64,000 nt of DNA from Diphasiastrum complanatum (taxonomy: Eukaryota > Streptophyta > Lycopodiopsida > Lycopodiales > Lycopodiaceae). This document shows, piece after piece, positions 43,659 through 54,214 of the stretch; position 1 is the stretch's first letter; each line of letters starts with the position of its first letter. Below the pieces are notes generated by a model, which worked only from the letters and a program-made list of their open reading frames with translations, did no database searches and had not been told where the DNA came from. The stretch is from positions 58,078,236 through 58,142,235 of the forward strand of contig CM055100.1 of assembly GCA_029204225.1 (NCBI GenBank). Reading direction: 5' to 3'. The position numbers were made by a program, and so were the translations under genes.

Positions 43659-44550
43659 AAGGAAATCATTATCCTATATTGGGGAGCAATGTATAAGATA
43701 GCACACCAGATGCAGGGACAAGAATCTCGAGGTAGCTGTAAATAAAGCATTCAAGGCCCACTTACCATAGCCTCCTTTCAGAGAACAAGCAAGAGTACAA
43801 ATTTCAATATGCAAAGAGCTTTACCGTTTTTTCCAGGTTCCTCCATCTTGCTATCCCTACATGTTGTCTGTAGCTAGATGTGTTAAGTTCAAGTTGGCTA
43901 AACATTTCATGTTGCTTAAAATCTTGCCTATGTAGGGTATTCGTTGCCCATAGGGAAAGCTTGATAGATCATGATGTTTTTCTAGATTCTCAACAAGTTC
44001 ATGAGATCAATTTGTATATTCTATGTCCATAGCTTACGTTAATCCCATTCAATCCTTTTGTAGTTAGCCAAGCTGCCTCAACCATTTCAGATAGAAATGA
44101 ACTTTGTTGCAACATTTCGAACCCACGTCAAATACCATTTTGTAAGAAAATCAAACACTTGGGGGATCTTTGTCATCCATTAGGATGTAGAGGGGCACCA
44201 CGTCAAATACCATTTTGTAAGAAAATCAAACACTTGGGGGATCTTTGTCATCCATTAGGATGTAGAGGGGCACCACACTTAAGAGAGCTTTATGAATGGA
44301 CCAAAGATATATTTGAATCTTTTGAAGATGATAGGTGTCTCGACTTGTGTGTATTTGTAGCGCATAGGCAAATATATAATTCCATTAAATCACATTATAT
44401 CTAATTATGTTGAGTCGTTTTAGGAAACACATAACTCAATACTTGCGGAACAAATGGAAAAAGTTAAGTAATGTAAAACACATTGATCAAGTTTGAAGTT
44501 TCAAGTTCAACGATCATTGATCTGAGATCATCTAAATTCTAATTTATGAA
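43659..44550. other. No gene recognised upstream of the second hAT gene
   Basis: AT-rich DNA containing the 75-bp duplication. It ends in 'ttgtcttttttggcag' (44,562-44,577), a good splice acceptor just before the hAT start. An upstream exon, for example with a BED finger, may therefore exist, but none could be recognised here. Confidence 0.4.
44123..44272. repeat. Perfect 75-bp tandem duplication
   Basis: The unit starting 'ccacgtcaaataccattttg' and ending 'gtagaggggca' is present twice without visible differences, at 44,123-44,197 and 44,198-44,272. The absence of divergence points to a recent duplication. Confidence 0.95.
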
Positions 44551-44592
44551 TTGTATTGTAAATTGTCTTTTTTGGCAGATCGAGATGCAGTG

Positions 44593-47500
44593 ATGGCGAC
44601 ACAGCCAGAGGCCACCACATCACGCCCCCCAGTTGCCATCAACTCACCCCTCGCTTCCCATGGCTCAGAGGACAGAGCTGCAGATGAGGCAGGGCCTAGT
44701 ACCCGGCCTGACCCGCCTTCTGGTGCAGGAACCTCGACACCACCTCCAGCCGTGACCATACCGGCACATCATCATCCACCTGAGAGAGGGAGAGGTAGAC
44801 GGGGCCGCACTACACAGCTGGGGGGTAGGGAGTACTATGTGTCCACCTTCGCTCCCATAGCCATTGCAGAGGCAAAGGTTGCAGTTCGACAGCTGTTCTA
44901 CATCTGCGATCTGCAATTTCATCTGGCTAGGACCCCAGCATGGAGGAGGGCGATGAGTGCAGTGAGTGCAATTGGGAAGGTGTGGTCGGGGCCATCTTGT
45001 GCGCACCTGAGGACGAAGGGACTTCTTGATGAGCGGGCTTCGGTTGACCAGAAGCTAGAGCCTCTCAGGAAGGCATGGGCCCCGTACGTACTACTATCCT
45101 TTTAAATTTATGCACTGTAAACTTTAAAGACTCTATGATGATTGATCATTGATATGTAGTATGTACATTAAGTTTTCATACATTGTGGGGGCATTGCATA
45201 CTTATTGCTTGTTAATAGCTATTTATGTTAAATCATGAATCATAATGGTCAATTTTCAAATGATCATTCATCATTGAAATTTGCCATGAAATTTGAATTA
45301 CGATCTCGGATCTTGTCTTGAGCAACACTGCAATGTGAGTCGTGACTTGTGACTTGTCACCTGTGAACTAGGTATGGTTGCACCATCATATCTGATGGTT
45401 GGAGCGATACGAGGAGGTGCCACATATTGAATATCCCGGTGTCTTCGTGCATGGCGACGATGTTTCTCAGATCCATTGACACCTCTGGGGAGGCAGTCAC
45501 GGGCGAGTACATGTTCTCCACATTCGAGCTACCATTGAGGAGGTGGGACCACAGCACGTTGTGCATGTATATATACTATACTTATTACTATAATGTTAAG
45601 TGGTAATTTGTAAATGTTAATGTTGAATGATCATTGTTCAATGGCGATTGATTAACAATGGATTATGGTTCACTTGAATTCGGAATTCCAAAGTCATGCA
45701 CATTGCATTGTATGGTTGTGCAGGTGCTCACAAACAATGCATCAAACTGCCTCTCCATGGGTAGGCTCGTTAATGAGACCTACCCCCACATCTTTTGGAC
45801 ACCTTGTGCTGCACACTGCCTGAACTTGTTGGTCGAGGATGTGGCCAAGATTCCATGGATTGCGGAGGTGGTACGTACCGCACAGTTCTTGGTGAGATTC
45901 ATCACCAAGAAGCCTAGGGTCATGGCCATGTTCAGAAGACAGTCCACCTTGGATGTCTTGAGACCTGCCCCCACCAGGTATGCAAGTTGCAACTCAAATT
46001 TGTGTGCGCTTCTGTTGGTAAGTATAGTTACTAGTAACTAAGTAATGGCTATTGTAGTTTACTTTGCGAGCACTGAATGTTCAATGTAGTATGTACCTAC
46101 TACCTAGGTCCTACTCTTGAATGTTCAATGCAATGCATCATATTTCATGCATGTATTGTGTTGTCAGAAGTTAGAACTTGTCACTTGTGCCCTGTGCAGG
46201 TTTGCATTTATGTTCCTGGTCCTCGAACGACTGCTGAAAGTTCATCAGGGCTTGAAGCAGATGGTTGTTGTCATTGACTGGGAGCAGTGGGGGCCATCAC
46301 AGGCGCCCAAGAGTAAGAGATTCGAGCGAACCGTTATGTATTCACCATTTTGGGATGAGGCTAGATCCATTGTCGTGGGCCTACAGCCCATCTACACTGT
46401 CCTGCGCCTTACAGATCGAGAGGGCTGCACATTGGGCCTCTTGTACGAGTTCATGGACAGGCTGGGCGAGCAGTTGAGCCTTTGCATGACAAGCCCAGAG
46501 AGGTATATCGCTGACGTTTATTACTTGAGCCTTACTAGTTAGTACTTAGTAGTTACTAGTAACTAGTTGGTAGTAAGTACTAACTCGAAACTTCTAAGTT
46601 GTAACTTGTAACTAATGTTTGAAATTTGAATCATCATTGAATCAGTTATCATTCAACATTCATGATTCAAGATTCAAGATTCAAATTTCAAATGTAGTAT
46701 GTAGTATGTAGTATGTACTATATAGTATAATTATTAATGTGTCTTCAATCTTGATTCTTGCAGGCTTGTGGAGGTCCGGCTCCTTTGGTTGAGCAGGTGG
46801 GAGTGGTTTCATAAGCCCCTGCATGCCATGGCCCACATACTCCATCCAATTTGGAGGAATGGGGAGCAGTACACAGATAGGGAGCTCAAGGATGGCTGGA
46901 ATGCCTATATCTCCCGAGTTTATCCTGATGTACGCGAGCAAGATAACCTGCTGGATAAGCTCCAGATTTTCAGGCAGGCGACCTTGGAGTTCGCCACTGG
47001 CCCGGCGCTTTTGGCAATAAACTGACCATGGTCCATTACAGTTTAAACTTCAATTACTTCACATTTTACTGCACAATTAGTCAATCATATTGTTGGAACT
47101 TGGTTGCAACTTGCTAGTACTAACTGCCCCTTGAACTGTAATTCAGACCAGCTGCGTCACGTGTCATGGTGGTCGAAGTTTGGGGTTGATGTCCCCAAAT
47201 TGCGTTGCCTTGCCATCAGGATTCTCTCACAGGACTGCACTGCAGTCGCTTGTGAGAGAAACTGGAGTGTCCATTCCCTGATTCACACGAAGAAGAGGAA
47301 TCAACTCTCATCTGCACAGTTGGAGAGGTTGGTGTACGTACATGCCAACCTGAGACTTTTGGGTAGACTCCAAGACCACCGCAGAGCCTATCCAAGTAAC
47401 TTGTAAGCCATAAGTTATAATTTCTAGCATGCGATCCCAAGACCCAGTTAGTAGATACTAAATAGATCATAATAGACTGTAGCTAAATTTTACTTTTGTC

Positions 47501-48057
47501 GGCCCTCCAAATTTTGTCTTGATTTCAATGTGCATTGTGACATGTGCGTAGGTTAATCCCAATCTAATCAATGTGGCAAAGGTTCCAGAGTTGCCACCGA
47601 GACCAATCAGAGGAGGACGTGTACGCATTCCTCCATGAGGAGGCCATGCAGAGTGCAGGTGAGAAATTAGGATTGTCTAAGGTCTTGAATTAAATTTTCA
47701 AAGTTTAAACTAATTATTGTAATTTACTAATCTGCAGGCAATAATATGTTTGTCCCTCCTTGTGTGCACTGTGCAGGACCTGTCACTCGAGCAAAGCGTA
47801 GGAGGAGGGCAGGAGAGGGTAGCAGCTCCCGTGCTCACAGCCTTGACGACGAGGACGAGTCTGAGTCTAAGGCATCGTCAGGGTCAAAGTCCTCAGAGGA
47901 GGAGTATGTGGATGAGGAGTCCGAGGAGGGCGGGGATGCGGATGAGGGGCATCATACCTCTGTCTCCGATGAGGATTTCACGGCTGCCACTCGAGAGACC
48001 ACAGCAGGCTCCACAGCACCAGCGAGTAGGAGGAGACTCAGGCGTAGGAGAGCTTAG
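44593..48057 (+). CDS. DUF659/hAT transposase-like gene with introns (one frameshift)
   Basis: The exons follow GT-AG borders and keep phase. Exon 44,593-45,083 (MATQPEATTSRPP, basic RGRGRRGR, YVSTFAPIAIAEAK) joins 45,372-45,566 as AP|YGCTIISDGWSDTRRC. Exon 45,724-45,977 carries LTNNASNCLSMGRL and TPCAAHCLNLLVEDVAKI. Exon 46,200-46,502 (FAFMFLVLERLLKVHQGLK) and exon 46,764 to about 47,022 (LVEVRLLWLSRWEW, HILHPIWRN) follow. An exon from 47,147 holds HVSWWSKFGVDVPKLRCLAI and CERNWSVHSLIHTKKRN, the hAT dimerisation domain. The tail to 48,057 is acidic, then Arg-rich (ASRRRLRRRRA). Exon 2 lacks one base near 45,517: the expected HIRATIEEVGPQ continues in the next frame. A TGA at 47,023 has no clear donor, and the last exons are approximate. 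It is probably a recent pseudogene or a mis-spliced relic. It is an isolated gene with no terminal repeats recognised. Confidence 0.8.
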
Positions 48058-49143
48058 AGTGCTCATTGTACATTGTAGATTGTAGTCTGTAGATGTCACT
48101 AGTGACTAGATGCGCATTGACTCTTGAGCTGTTTACACATCATGATTTATCATCAGACATGTTACATGTGGCATTACATTGGTGACCGGACTCATGAGGC
48201 ACCTGGCATATGTATTTACTATTATGTTCATTGTTATGAATCATGATATATTATGGATTCTAATTTCTGATTCCAAAAGTTAAGTTGTTAACTGGTTACT
48301 GTAGTCTGTAGTCTGTTTACTGTCAGACTATTTCGGATTATCTAATATCAGGATTCACTTTTCAGTAATTACTAATGGTTTTACAATTTTGATTTTGGTA
48401 CTTAATGTATTATGATTTATGTTACATATAGAATGTTCAATGTTGAATGATGAATCTAAGTTTCTAACGTACATTTTTTTGGCTTTCTCAAAGAGACTCT
48501 AACATTGTCATAACCTTCTTGTTTATTCTTTTCTCCGGAGTCCGATCTCGACCTTGCAATTTGAAAAAAAGTTTGAACTTCAACTTTCAACTTTGAAACA
48601 AAATTACAAATTACAATCTACGGTCCTACCGTCCTAGTACAGTACCTACGGTCTAGACCAAGGACTCTACTTAGCTACCATTATCCATAGATTCCATGTC
48701 AAAGTTCAAAGTTCAAACTGAGACTAGTGAGTCGTGACTAGTCACTATTTTCAGCTCAGAGCTCAAATTTCAGTTATACTCCTGAGTCCTACACCAGGAA
48801 CCCTAGAACCTAAGTTCCAAGTGGCAAGTTGAAAGTTCCAAGTTCCAACTCCACAGTCTCCTTAGCAAGCAGATCCTTGTACCCAGGGGCCAGGATAGGG
48901 TTACAACTTACTTAGTCTTACTGCAGTTCTCTTAAACTTGGGTCATTATGTTTTAATACTGTATACGACGGCCTACAGGTGATAGGTCACAAGAGATCTG
49001 ATTATCCTAATATCTGTAAATTTAGAGGAAATTGTTTAGCTATTAAGTATCTGTACAGTGAATATATGTATTATGACTTGTACATCAGAGAAAATTATTG
49101 TTTTTTTGAAAAATGGAAAGGACAGGTTCGAACGATTTCCGAT
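48058..49143. other. No gene recognised; unassigned repetitive DNA
   Basis: Sequence full of short recurring words (gttcaaagttc, gactagt, agtctgtag), AT-rich, with no open frame of note. Confidence 0.4.
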
Positions 49144-49225
49144 TCAAACCTGGCCTACCGGTTCGAACCTCAAAGAATCGGTTCGAACCGGCCGGTTCGA
49201 ATCAACCTGTTCGAATCGGGGTGTA
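49121..49225. repeat. GGTTCGAA cluster with a perfect 20-bp palindrome
   Basis: The octamer GGTTCGAA or a close variant occurs about five times in 100 bp. At 49,182-49,201, TTCGAACCGGCCGGTTCGAA is a perfect palindrome. The cluster replaces the normal end of the gag frame that enters from the right. GGTTCGAA.CC is also the core of the tRNA B box, but no tRNA fold is present. Confidence 0.85.
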
Positions 49226-49603
49226 ACCTTGATGGGAAGAAAGGCCGCCTTAAAGGCCTTACAAAAGTCTTCCCAATTCTTAGGTGCTTCAGGCTTAACC
49301 CTTAAATCTTGCCACCACGTAAAAGATTTACCTCGCAGGTACATGACGGCTAGATTGATCTTGTTGTCGTCGGATGAATCATGCATGGAGAAGTGCAAGT
49401 TCCACTGATCAATCCACGGCAAGACCACTTCAAGGGTTCTATCCTTCTTTTCCCCAGCAAAAATCTTAGGGGGGGTGAACAATATTTGTCTTAATTGTGT
49501 CAACTCCTTCAAATCATGCTGATCCCGAGAGTGTTTAGATTGCAAATCAACAATCTATTGTTTCAGATTATTGATTGCAAGCAATAACGATTCGGAATCC
49601 ATG
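49144..49603 (-). pseudogene. Ty3/gypsy gag (5' end of element)
   Basis: From an ATG at 49,603 (MDSESLLLAINNLKQ) a stop interrupts after 15 codons. The frame then continues LTQLRQILFTPPKIFAGEKK, VLPWIDQWNLHFSM, LAVMYLRGKSFTWWQDL and WEDFCKAFKAAFLP, the retrotransposon gag domain. After FLPIKV the sequence changes into the GGTTCGAA cluster and ends at 49,144, so the zinc knuckle and pol are gone. It belongs to the LTR and primer site at 50,326-50,777. Confidence 0.9.
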
Positions 49604-50325
49604 GTAGAGGTAGATGCTGTAACCTCATCATAGGCTGTTTGGTAGGATTAGGATCCATTATTCAAGAGCAAGAGTTGTGAATTAAGAGAGAAAGGAGTTG
49701 GAAGAGATCACAAACAACTCAAGGAAGTAAATACAACTCAAACTTGCTGGCTCCTGACTATCCGAATGGTATTGTCCATGGCTGCCATAAGGATAAAAAG
49801 ACAGCAAAGGAAGAGATGCACCACCACCTCCACCCTCTCTTCTCATGAAACTTAGCAAAGGAGCGGCATGCCTCCCTTTCATACTTGATCATAAACCGCC
49901 AAGTGGCATCACTATGCCACCTATGCATTTGACCTGGACCACCTGCCAGATTTCTTGCCAGTTGGAAGCCAGGACATCACCCCCCCCCCCCCTTTCGCTG
50001 GTTTTCCCCTCCAACTGCTGCGGACAAATACCAAACCGCCGTTGTCCAGCGGAACTGGTTTTTTTTTTTTAAGGGCCTCATGGAACAGCTCCCTCGCGGA
50101 AGTCCTGTCCGCTGGTTGTTGCCGTCCACTGCAGGACAGTACCACGTGGCAGCACACGGAGGGGTCCATTCTGTTTTTTTTTTTTTTTACTCCAAAAAAA
50201 ACCATCGAAAATAGATGTTAGAAGGATACAAAATGTGAAAAACACCTTTCCCTCATAACTAAGAATTTCGAAAGAGATCATTACTATACGAGAAAACCAT
50301 CAACACACCTGCTTTCAGTATACAG
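49604..50325 (-). other. Untranslated leader region of the Ty3 5' end, with poly-C and poly-T runs
   Basis: Between primer site and gag ATG. It contains a C12 run (about 49,980-49,992) and T11-T16 runs (about 50,060 and 50,174). The part with homopolymers may be a later insertion. No gene is visible. Confidence 0.4.
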
Positions 50326-50339
50326 TGGCTCTGATGCCA
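50326..50339 (-). other. Degenerate primer-binding site (initiator tRNA-Met)
   Basis: On the minus strand TGGCATCAGAGCCA lies two bases after the LTR end. It differs by one base from the canonical TGGTATCAGAGCCA. Confidence 0.75.
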
Positions 50340-50341
50340 TA

Positions 50342-50777
50342 TGTTGGACTCTTTCATACCGCATATCTCCAGGTGCCGGTTAACCACAAGAGACCGAACA
50401 ATTCACGTTCCACCCTGCCATAGGCCCCACCACCCTCCGTGCCCTGGCCTATGACCGTCGACAAGCAAGATCCGACTTCCATCCTAGAGAGTGTCCCATA
50501 CCACTGCCTAGGCTCTCAGCCATCTCCCGAGTCCTGCCTCAAGCACTCATCTTGGCTGTGCACACCGCCCTCCATCCACCTTCTCCTAGGTAGATAGAAT
50601 GGATGGCGAATGAGTCCTCCTTCCCTTGTATACCTCCAAGGTGGGAGACTCCAAGCCATGCGCACGTCCTAGATTACGACACATGGCAACCATGTAGGTT
50701 CACAAGTCACCGGTCAAGTCAACAGGCCCAGTCATCGTCCAGTCTCAAGTTAGGTTTGGGACCCAAGGGAGTTGGGT
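50342..50777 (-). repeat. 5' LTR of the truncated Ty3 element
   Basis: On the minus strand it runs from ACCCAACTCCCTTGGGTCCC to ...GTCCAACA, ending just before the primer site. The first 165 bp match the LTR at 36,533-36,700 at about 94% by eye. The first few bases (TGTTAGAG) are missing, so the LTR is clipped at about 50,777. Confidence 0.75.
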
Positions 50778-51230
50778 TGGAGTGCAAACACTCTCCATGC
50801 CCTATGCATGTGGGAGAGAGAATGTAGGCTATGATGGTTAAAACGCGATTCCTACGTTTTGATTCATCCCTCCAAAATTAGGGTTCGACTTATCTTGACC
50901 ATAAGTATTGCTAATTATGGTTTTGACTTATATTGACCATTGCCTTATCTTGACCGCAAGTGAAGTATTGCTAAATTTGGTTTTGACTTATGTTGACCAT
51001 TGACTTATCTTGACCATAAGTGAAGTGTTGCTAATTATGGTTTTGGCCAGGTGTCAACTGCATGCCCTCAAACTTCTATTTGGTGAATGTTTCCAATTGT
51101 GGGAGAGATGCCTACCTGGAATCAAAACAGGTTTTTCATTTCAAGAAAGAGAGTTTGTTGACATAAAACAGATTGAAGTTCATGGTGTGAATTTTAGGGC
51201 GACGACACAAAAACTCCACAGAATGTCAGT
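50778..51230. other. No gene recognised; short imperfect tandem
   Basis: The phrase 'ttgacttatcttgaccataa' and variants recur about four times between 50,880 and 51,045, roughly every 60 bp. The frame at 51,010-51,270 shows no family motif. Confidence 0.5.
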
Positions 51231-51256
51231 TGAGAGAGAGAGAGAGAGAGAGAGCG

Positions 51257-51540
51257 CGCGCGCTTTATAAGAGTCTTTTCCATGCCCAAAGGCATGTACA
51301 ACAAAAAAGTACATCTCAAGTATGTGGTATCAATGGGAGCGCAACGTCTCCGAGAAACAGTAAAGAGAGAATGAGAGTGTTGTACGCATTGGTTTGAGTC
51401 ATTCAGGGAAAGAAAGACATAAATAGGAAGGGAGTCGATGAATCCACTAAACCAACATTGCACCATACAGAAACTTAATAAACTAAGGGAGTAGATAAAT
51501 CCTAAATGGATCAATGTTGCTCTCCCATTCATCCCTCTCT
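51257..51540 (-). repeat. LINE 3'-end fragment (copy C)
   Basis: It resembles the 3' UTRs of LINE copies A and B: 'acaaaaaagtacatctcaag' here against 'aaaaggtacatgtcaagtat' at about 19,785. A 6-bp-stem hairpin CATGCC-CAAA-GGCATG lies at 51,279-51,294. The minus-strand terminus TTATAAAG is followed by a (CG)n/(CT)n tail at 51,230-51,260. It is heavily 5'-truncated with no coding part. Confidence 0.65.
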
Positions 51541-51824
51541 CCTCCTACTGGCAGCCGTAGCTAATGAAACCTAAATCGGGCTTAATATGGGTTTTTTCGA
51601 TTGATTTCATAACTTGTTCCATACGCAGGCAACGCGTATCTATGTACTATATTGCAGATGATAATGTGATAGTATGGATCATTTATGAATAAGAACGGCA
51701 TATGATGGATAATAATAGCATATTGGATGACAGTAAAAATCAGGCACAGACTGAGAGAAGAAACTAATTGACCTCTAAACTGCCACCAAATGTTACCAGA
51801 ACCTAGGATAAGTTGTTGACTTAC

Positions 51825-52126
51825 CTGACTTTGATACAGCCTTCCACAAGCTCGCCTGTAATCACCATCCAAAAGCTTACTAGATGAAGCCGTGTGAGTT
51901 TTGTTACACGAAACCAAATCGTTATGCAACAAGGGTTTCGAGGTCATCGAGCTATCCGCATCTGTTCCAATGGAAGTACAATCATCAGACACCAGTGACA
52001 CTGATTTTGATGATGTTCCATAGCCAGATTCAATAATAAAAACGTTGCGGAATAGGCAGGAGCGTTTGAATCCTGCTGCAAACGCCAAAGGGATCTGCAG
52101 CAACCTGCAGATCCCAACTTCCACAT
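51825..52126 (-). other. Candidate host-gene first exon
   Basis: On the minus strand the segment ends at a perfect CAG|GTAAGT donor (51,825). A frame open across the whole segment (ESGYGTSSKSVSLVSDD...GRLYQSQ) lacks an ATG near its start. Another frame starts with an ATG at 52,126 (MWKLGSAGCCRSLWRLQQ, which looks like a mitochondrial presequence) but meets a stop after 60 codons. In that second frame the donor phase (2) fits the first certain ferredoxin exon at 16,705, giving ...KVR|ITVTF. The 35-kb distance and the stop make this only a possibility. Confidence 0.3.
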
Positions 52127-52254
52127 TTTTCCTCAACGGCGCCACCGTAGCCGATCTTTCCGCCAATTCTTCAGCTCATAATAATAATCATCACCATCTT
52201 TCTCAGTTTTGAGATTGTTCAGAAAACTGATTAGGGTTTCTGACGATCCAACGC

Positions 52255-52267
52255 ACAGAAAGATCGA

Positions 52268-52314
<47 letters not shown>

Positions 52315-52400
52315 CTCCGAGAGAGACGGGCTAGCCCGCTTAGTTGGATGTCAGCCACGTGTGACTTTGCCACTTGTCAGCTGTTCTGTGGTCTGAAAAC
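52255..52400 (-). promoter_or_regulatory. Promoter-like region: (GA)n tract and G-box
   Basis: A (GA)n tract at 52,266-52,312 lies about 140 bp upstream of the ATG at 52,126. The G-box core CACGTG (52,356-52,361, within GCCACGTGTG) lies just beyond it. Both are common in plant core promoters and 5' UTRs. No convincing TATA box was seen. Confidence 0.35.
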
Positions 52401-52519
52401 GGACGTGGCAGAATCTGGAGGTAGCGGGTTAGCACTATACTGGTGCGGTTAAGAGACAAGGAAGCTTATTATTCGATCAGGGGCGGGGCATATGGACAAA
52501 AAAGGTCCCCAAAGTCATA

Positions 52520-52810
52520 TGGGCCTGCCCACATGAAGGTTTACAGGTTGTTGCTCATCCAGAATGAGAGGGATTGAGATTGAATGAGCATCGGTGTTCC
52601 AAGATGAGGAAAATTGGATGGGATGAGCATGGTTGTTCAACGATGAGCACTTTTGATATGAGCACAAATGTTTTAGGATGAGCAAGTCCACAAATCCCAT
52701 GTGGGCAAAATAGCAATCCACGTCGACTTCTTGACGACCCTCTATGGGGGCTCATCCATGATGAGCACTACACAAGTGGCCAACATTAGAGGATCACATT
52801 TTTGGATGAG
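52520..52810. repeat. Foldback with repeated GATGAGCA/TGCTCATC words
   Basis: The left part 'tgcccacatgaaggtttaca...ttgctcatcc' (52,524-52,562) is the imperfect complement of 'ggatgagcaagtccacaaat..catgtgggca' (52,675-52,708). Between and around them GATGAGCA occurs about six times. It is a MITE-like non-coding foldback upstream of the promoter-like region. Confidence 0.6.
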
Positions 52811-54214
52811 CCAAATATTACCTTGAGCTGATGATTGCAACTTAGATTAGCTGCATGCTTAGACTTTCATCGCTCCATATGTTTAGATTTAAGAAATGGT
52901 CATTAGGTTTTTGGATGGAGGTAAATGCCACTTTGCATTGGTCTTGATAAAGAAAATTTTGATATTACTGAAGAGCATTCAACACATGTCAACTCCTATA
53001 TTGACAAGAGATGAAGTAACTTCACCTTCCCCTTGCAAATATCAGCAATTCCAAAAAACTACTCGTCTTTTCTATTTTTTGGGCACTTATACTAATCCTT
53101 GTATTTGGATTAGTCATAAATATTGCACACTAGTTATTGTGACAATATTGTTTTGTTGAAGTAGAAAAGACATGAATACAAGGCATAGAAAAGTTTTTTT
53201 TGGATGCTACACTTGGTTCTTTTACAAAGTTTTCTTATTTATGATTTTGTACTGCTTTTATTGTTAAGATTGTGGAATCATATGGTAATGATAATGTCAC
53301 AACTTTGTTGATGTTCAACAGTCCATTCAAACTCTCCCTATGAACAAAGTAAATGGCATAACTAAAGTTGTACATTCCCAAATAAATCTTTTGAAATAGC
53401 TGACCCATCCAAGAAATCTCATAGGTGTGAGTATGTCTTGTGGTCTTTTATGAGCACTTCCTAACATGATTATGTTTCTACTTTTCTGCTCGATAGCACT
53501 GGCTCACAATAATACATCAATGAGGTTCCAATGGACTTTATCAATTAATCTCTCATCCCTGGAAAAGATGCCAAAATTTTGGATTATGTTGGGCTCATTC
53601 AATCATAAATGTAAATATTTACCTATAGTTCCCCATAAAAATGATCAATTATAAATAATACAAAGTTAAGTGGTCCGGTATAGTAAAAAGACATCAGTAT
53701 GGTCATCAATAGATTTTGTAGATTAGTCATCCAATAATATCATTTGAAATGTGTAATGAAACAAGTTGGAGATAGATGATATGATAATTTCCAATTGATT
53801 TGTTGTTTGCATTTGTTCAACTATATCATCAATATTGTCATGAATCGATTCAACGATCAATTACACAATAAAATCTTCTCATTTCATATTCCCATGTTTC
53901 ACATCATTGTTCCATTCATGGTTAAACCGTTCAAGATACAACATAGCACAAACCTCAACGTTTGTATTCTCTACCACAAATTTGCTTGATAATGTGAAAT
54001 TGTACTAAAAAAATGGAGATTGTCATTGCTTCAATATGACTTTATTAAGCAGATTTATGTATCATATCATTCATGTAAGACATTGTTCGTTAACAAACAA
54101 AGAATACTCTATCATAATTTTGAGACATAAACTCTAAAATGATAGGAAAGAACAATGCTCATAAGAATCATTCACAATAAAAAAAAAGTATAGACACATA
54201 TGGCTTTTCATTCA
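52811..54214. other. No gene recognised
   Basis: AT-rich sequence with only short frames. Frames at 52,896-53,159 and 53,466-53,654 have no visible motif. Probably decayed transposon DNA. Confidence 0.4.

Noticed and set aside
49121-49225. tRNA gene suggested by repeated GGTTCGAA
   Set aside because: No acceptor or anticodon stems can be drawn around any of the copies.
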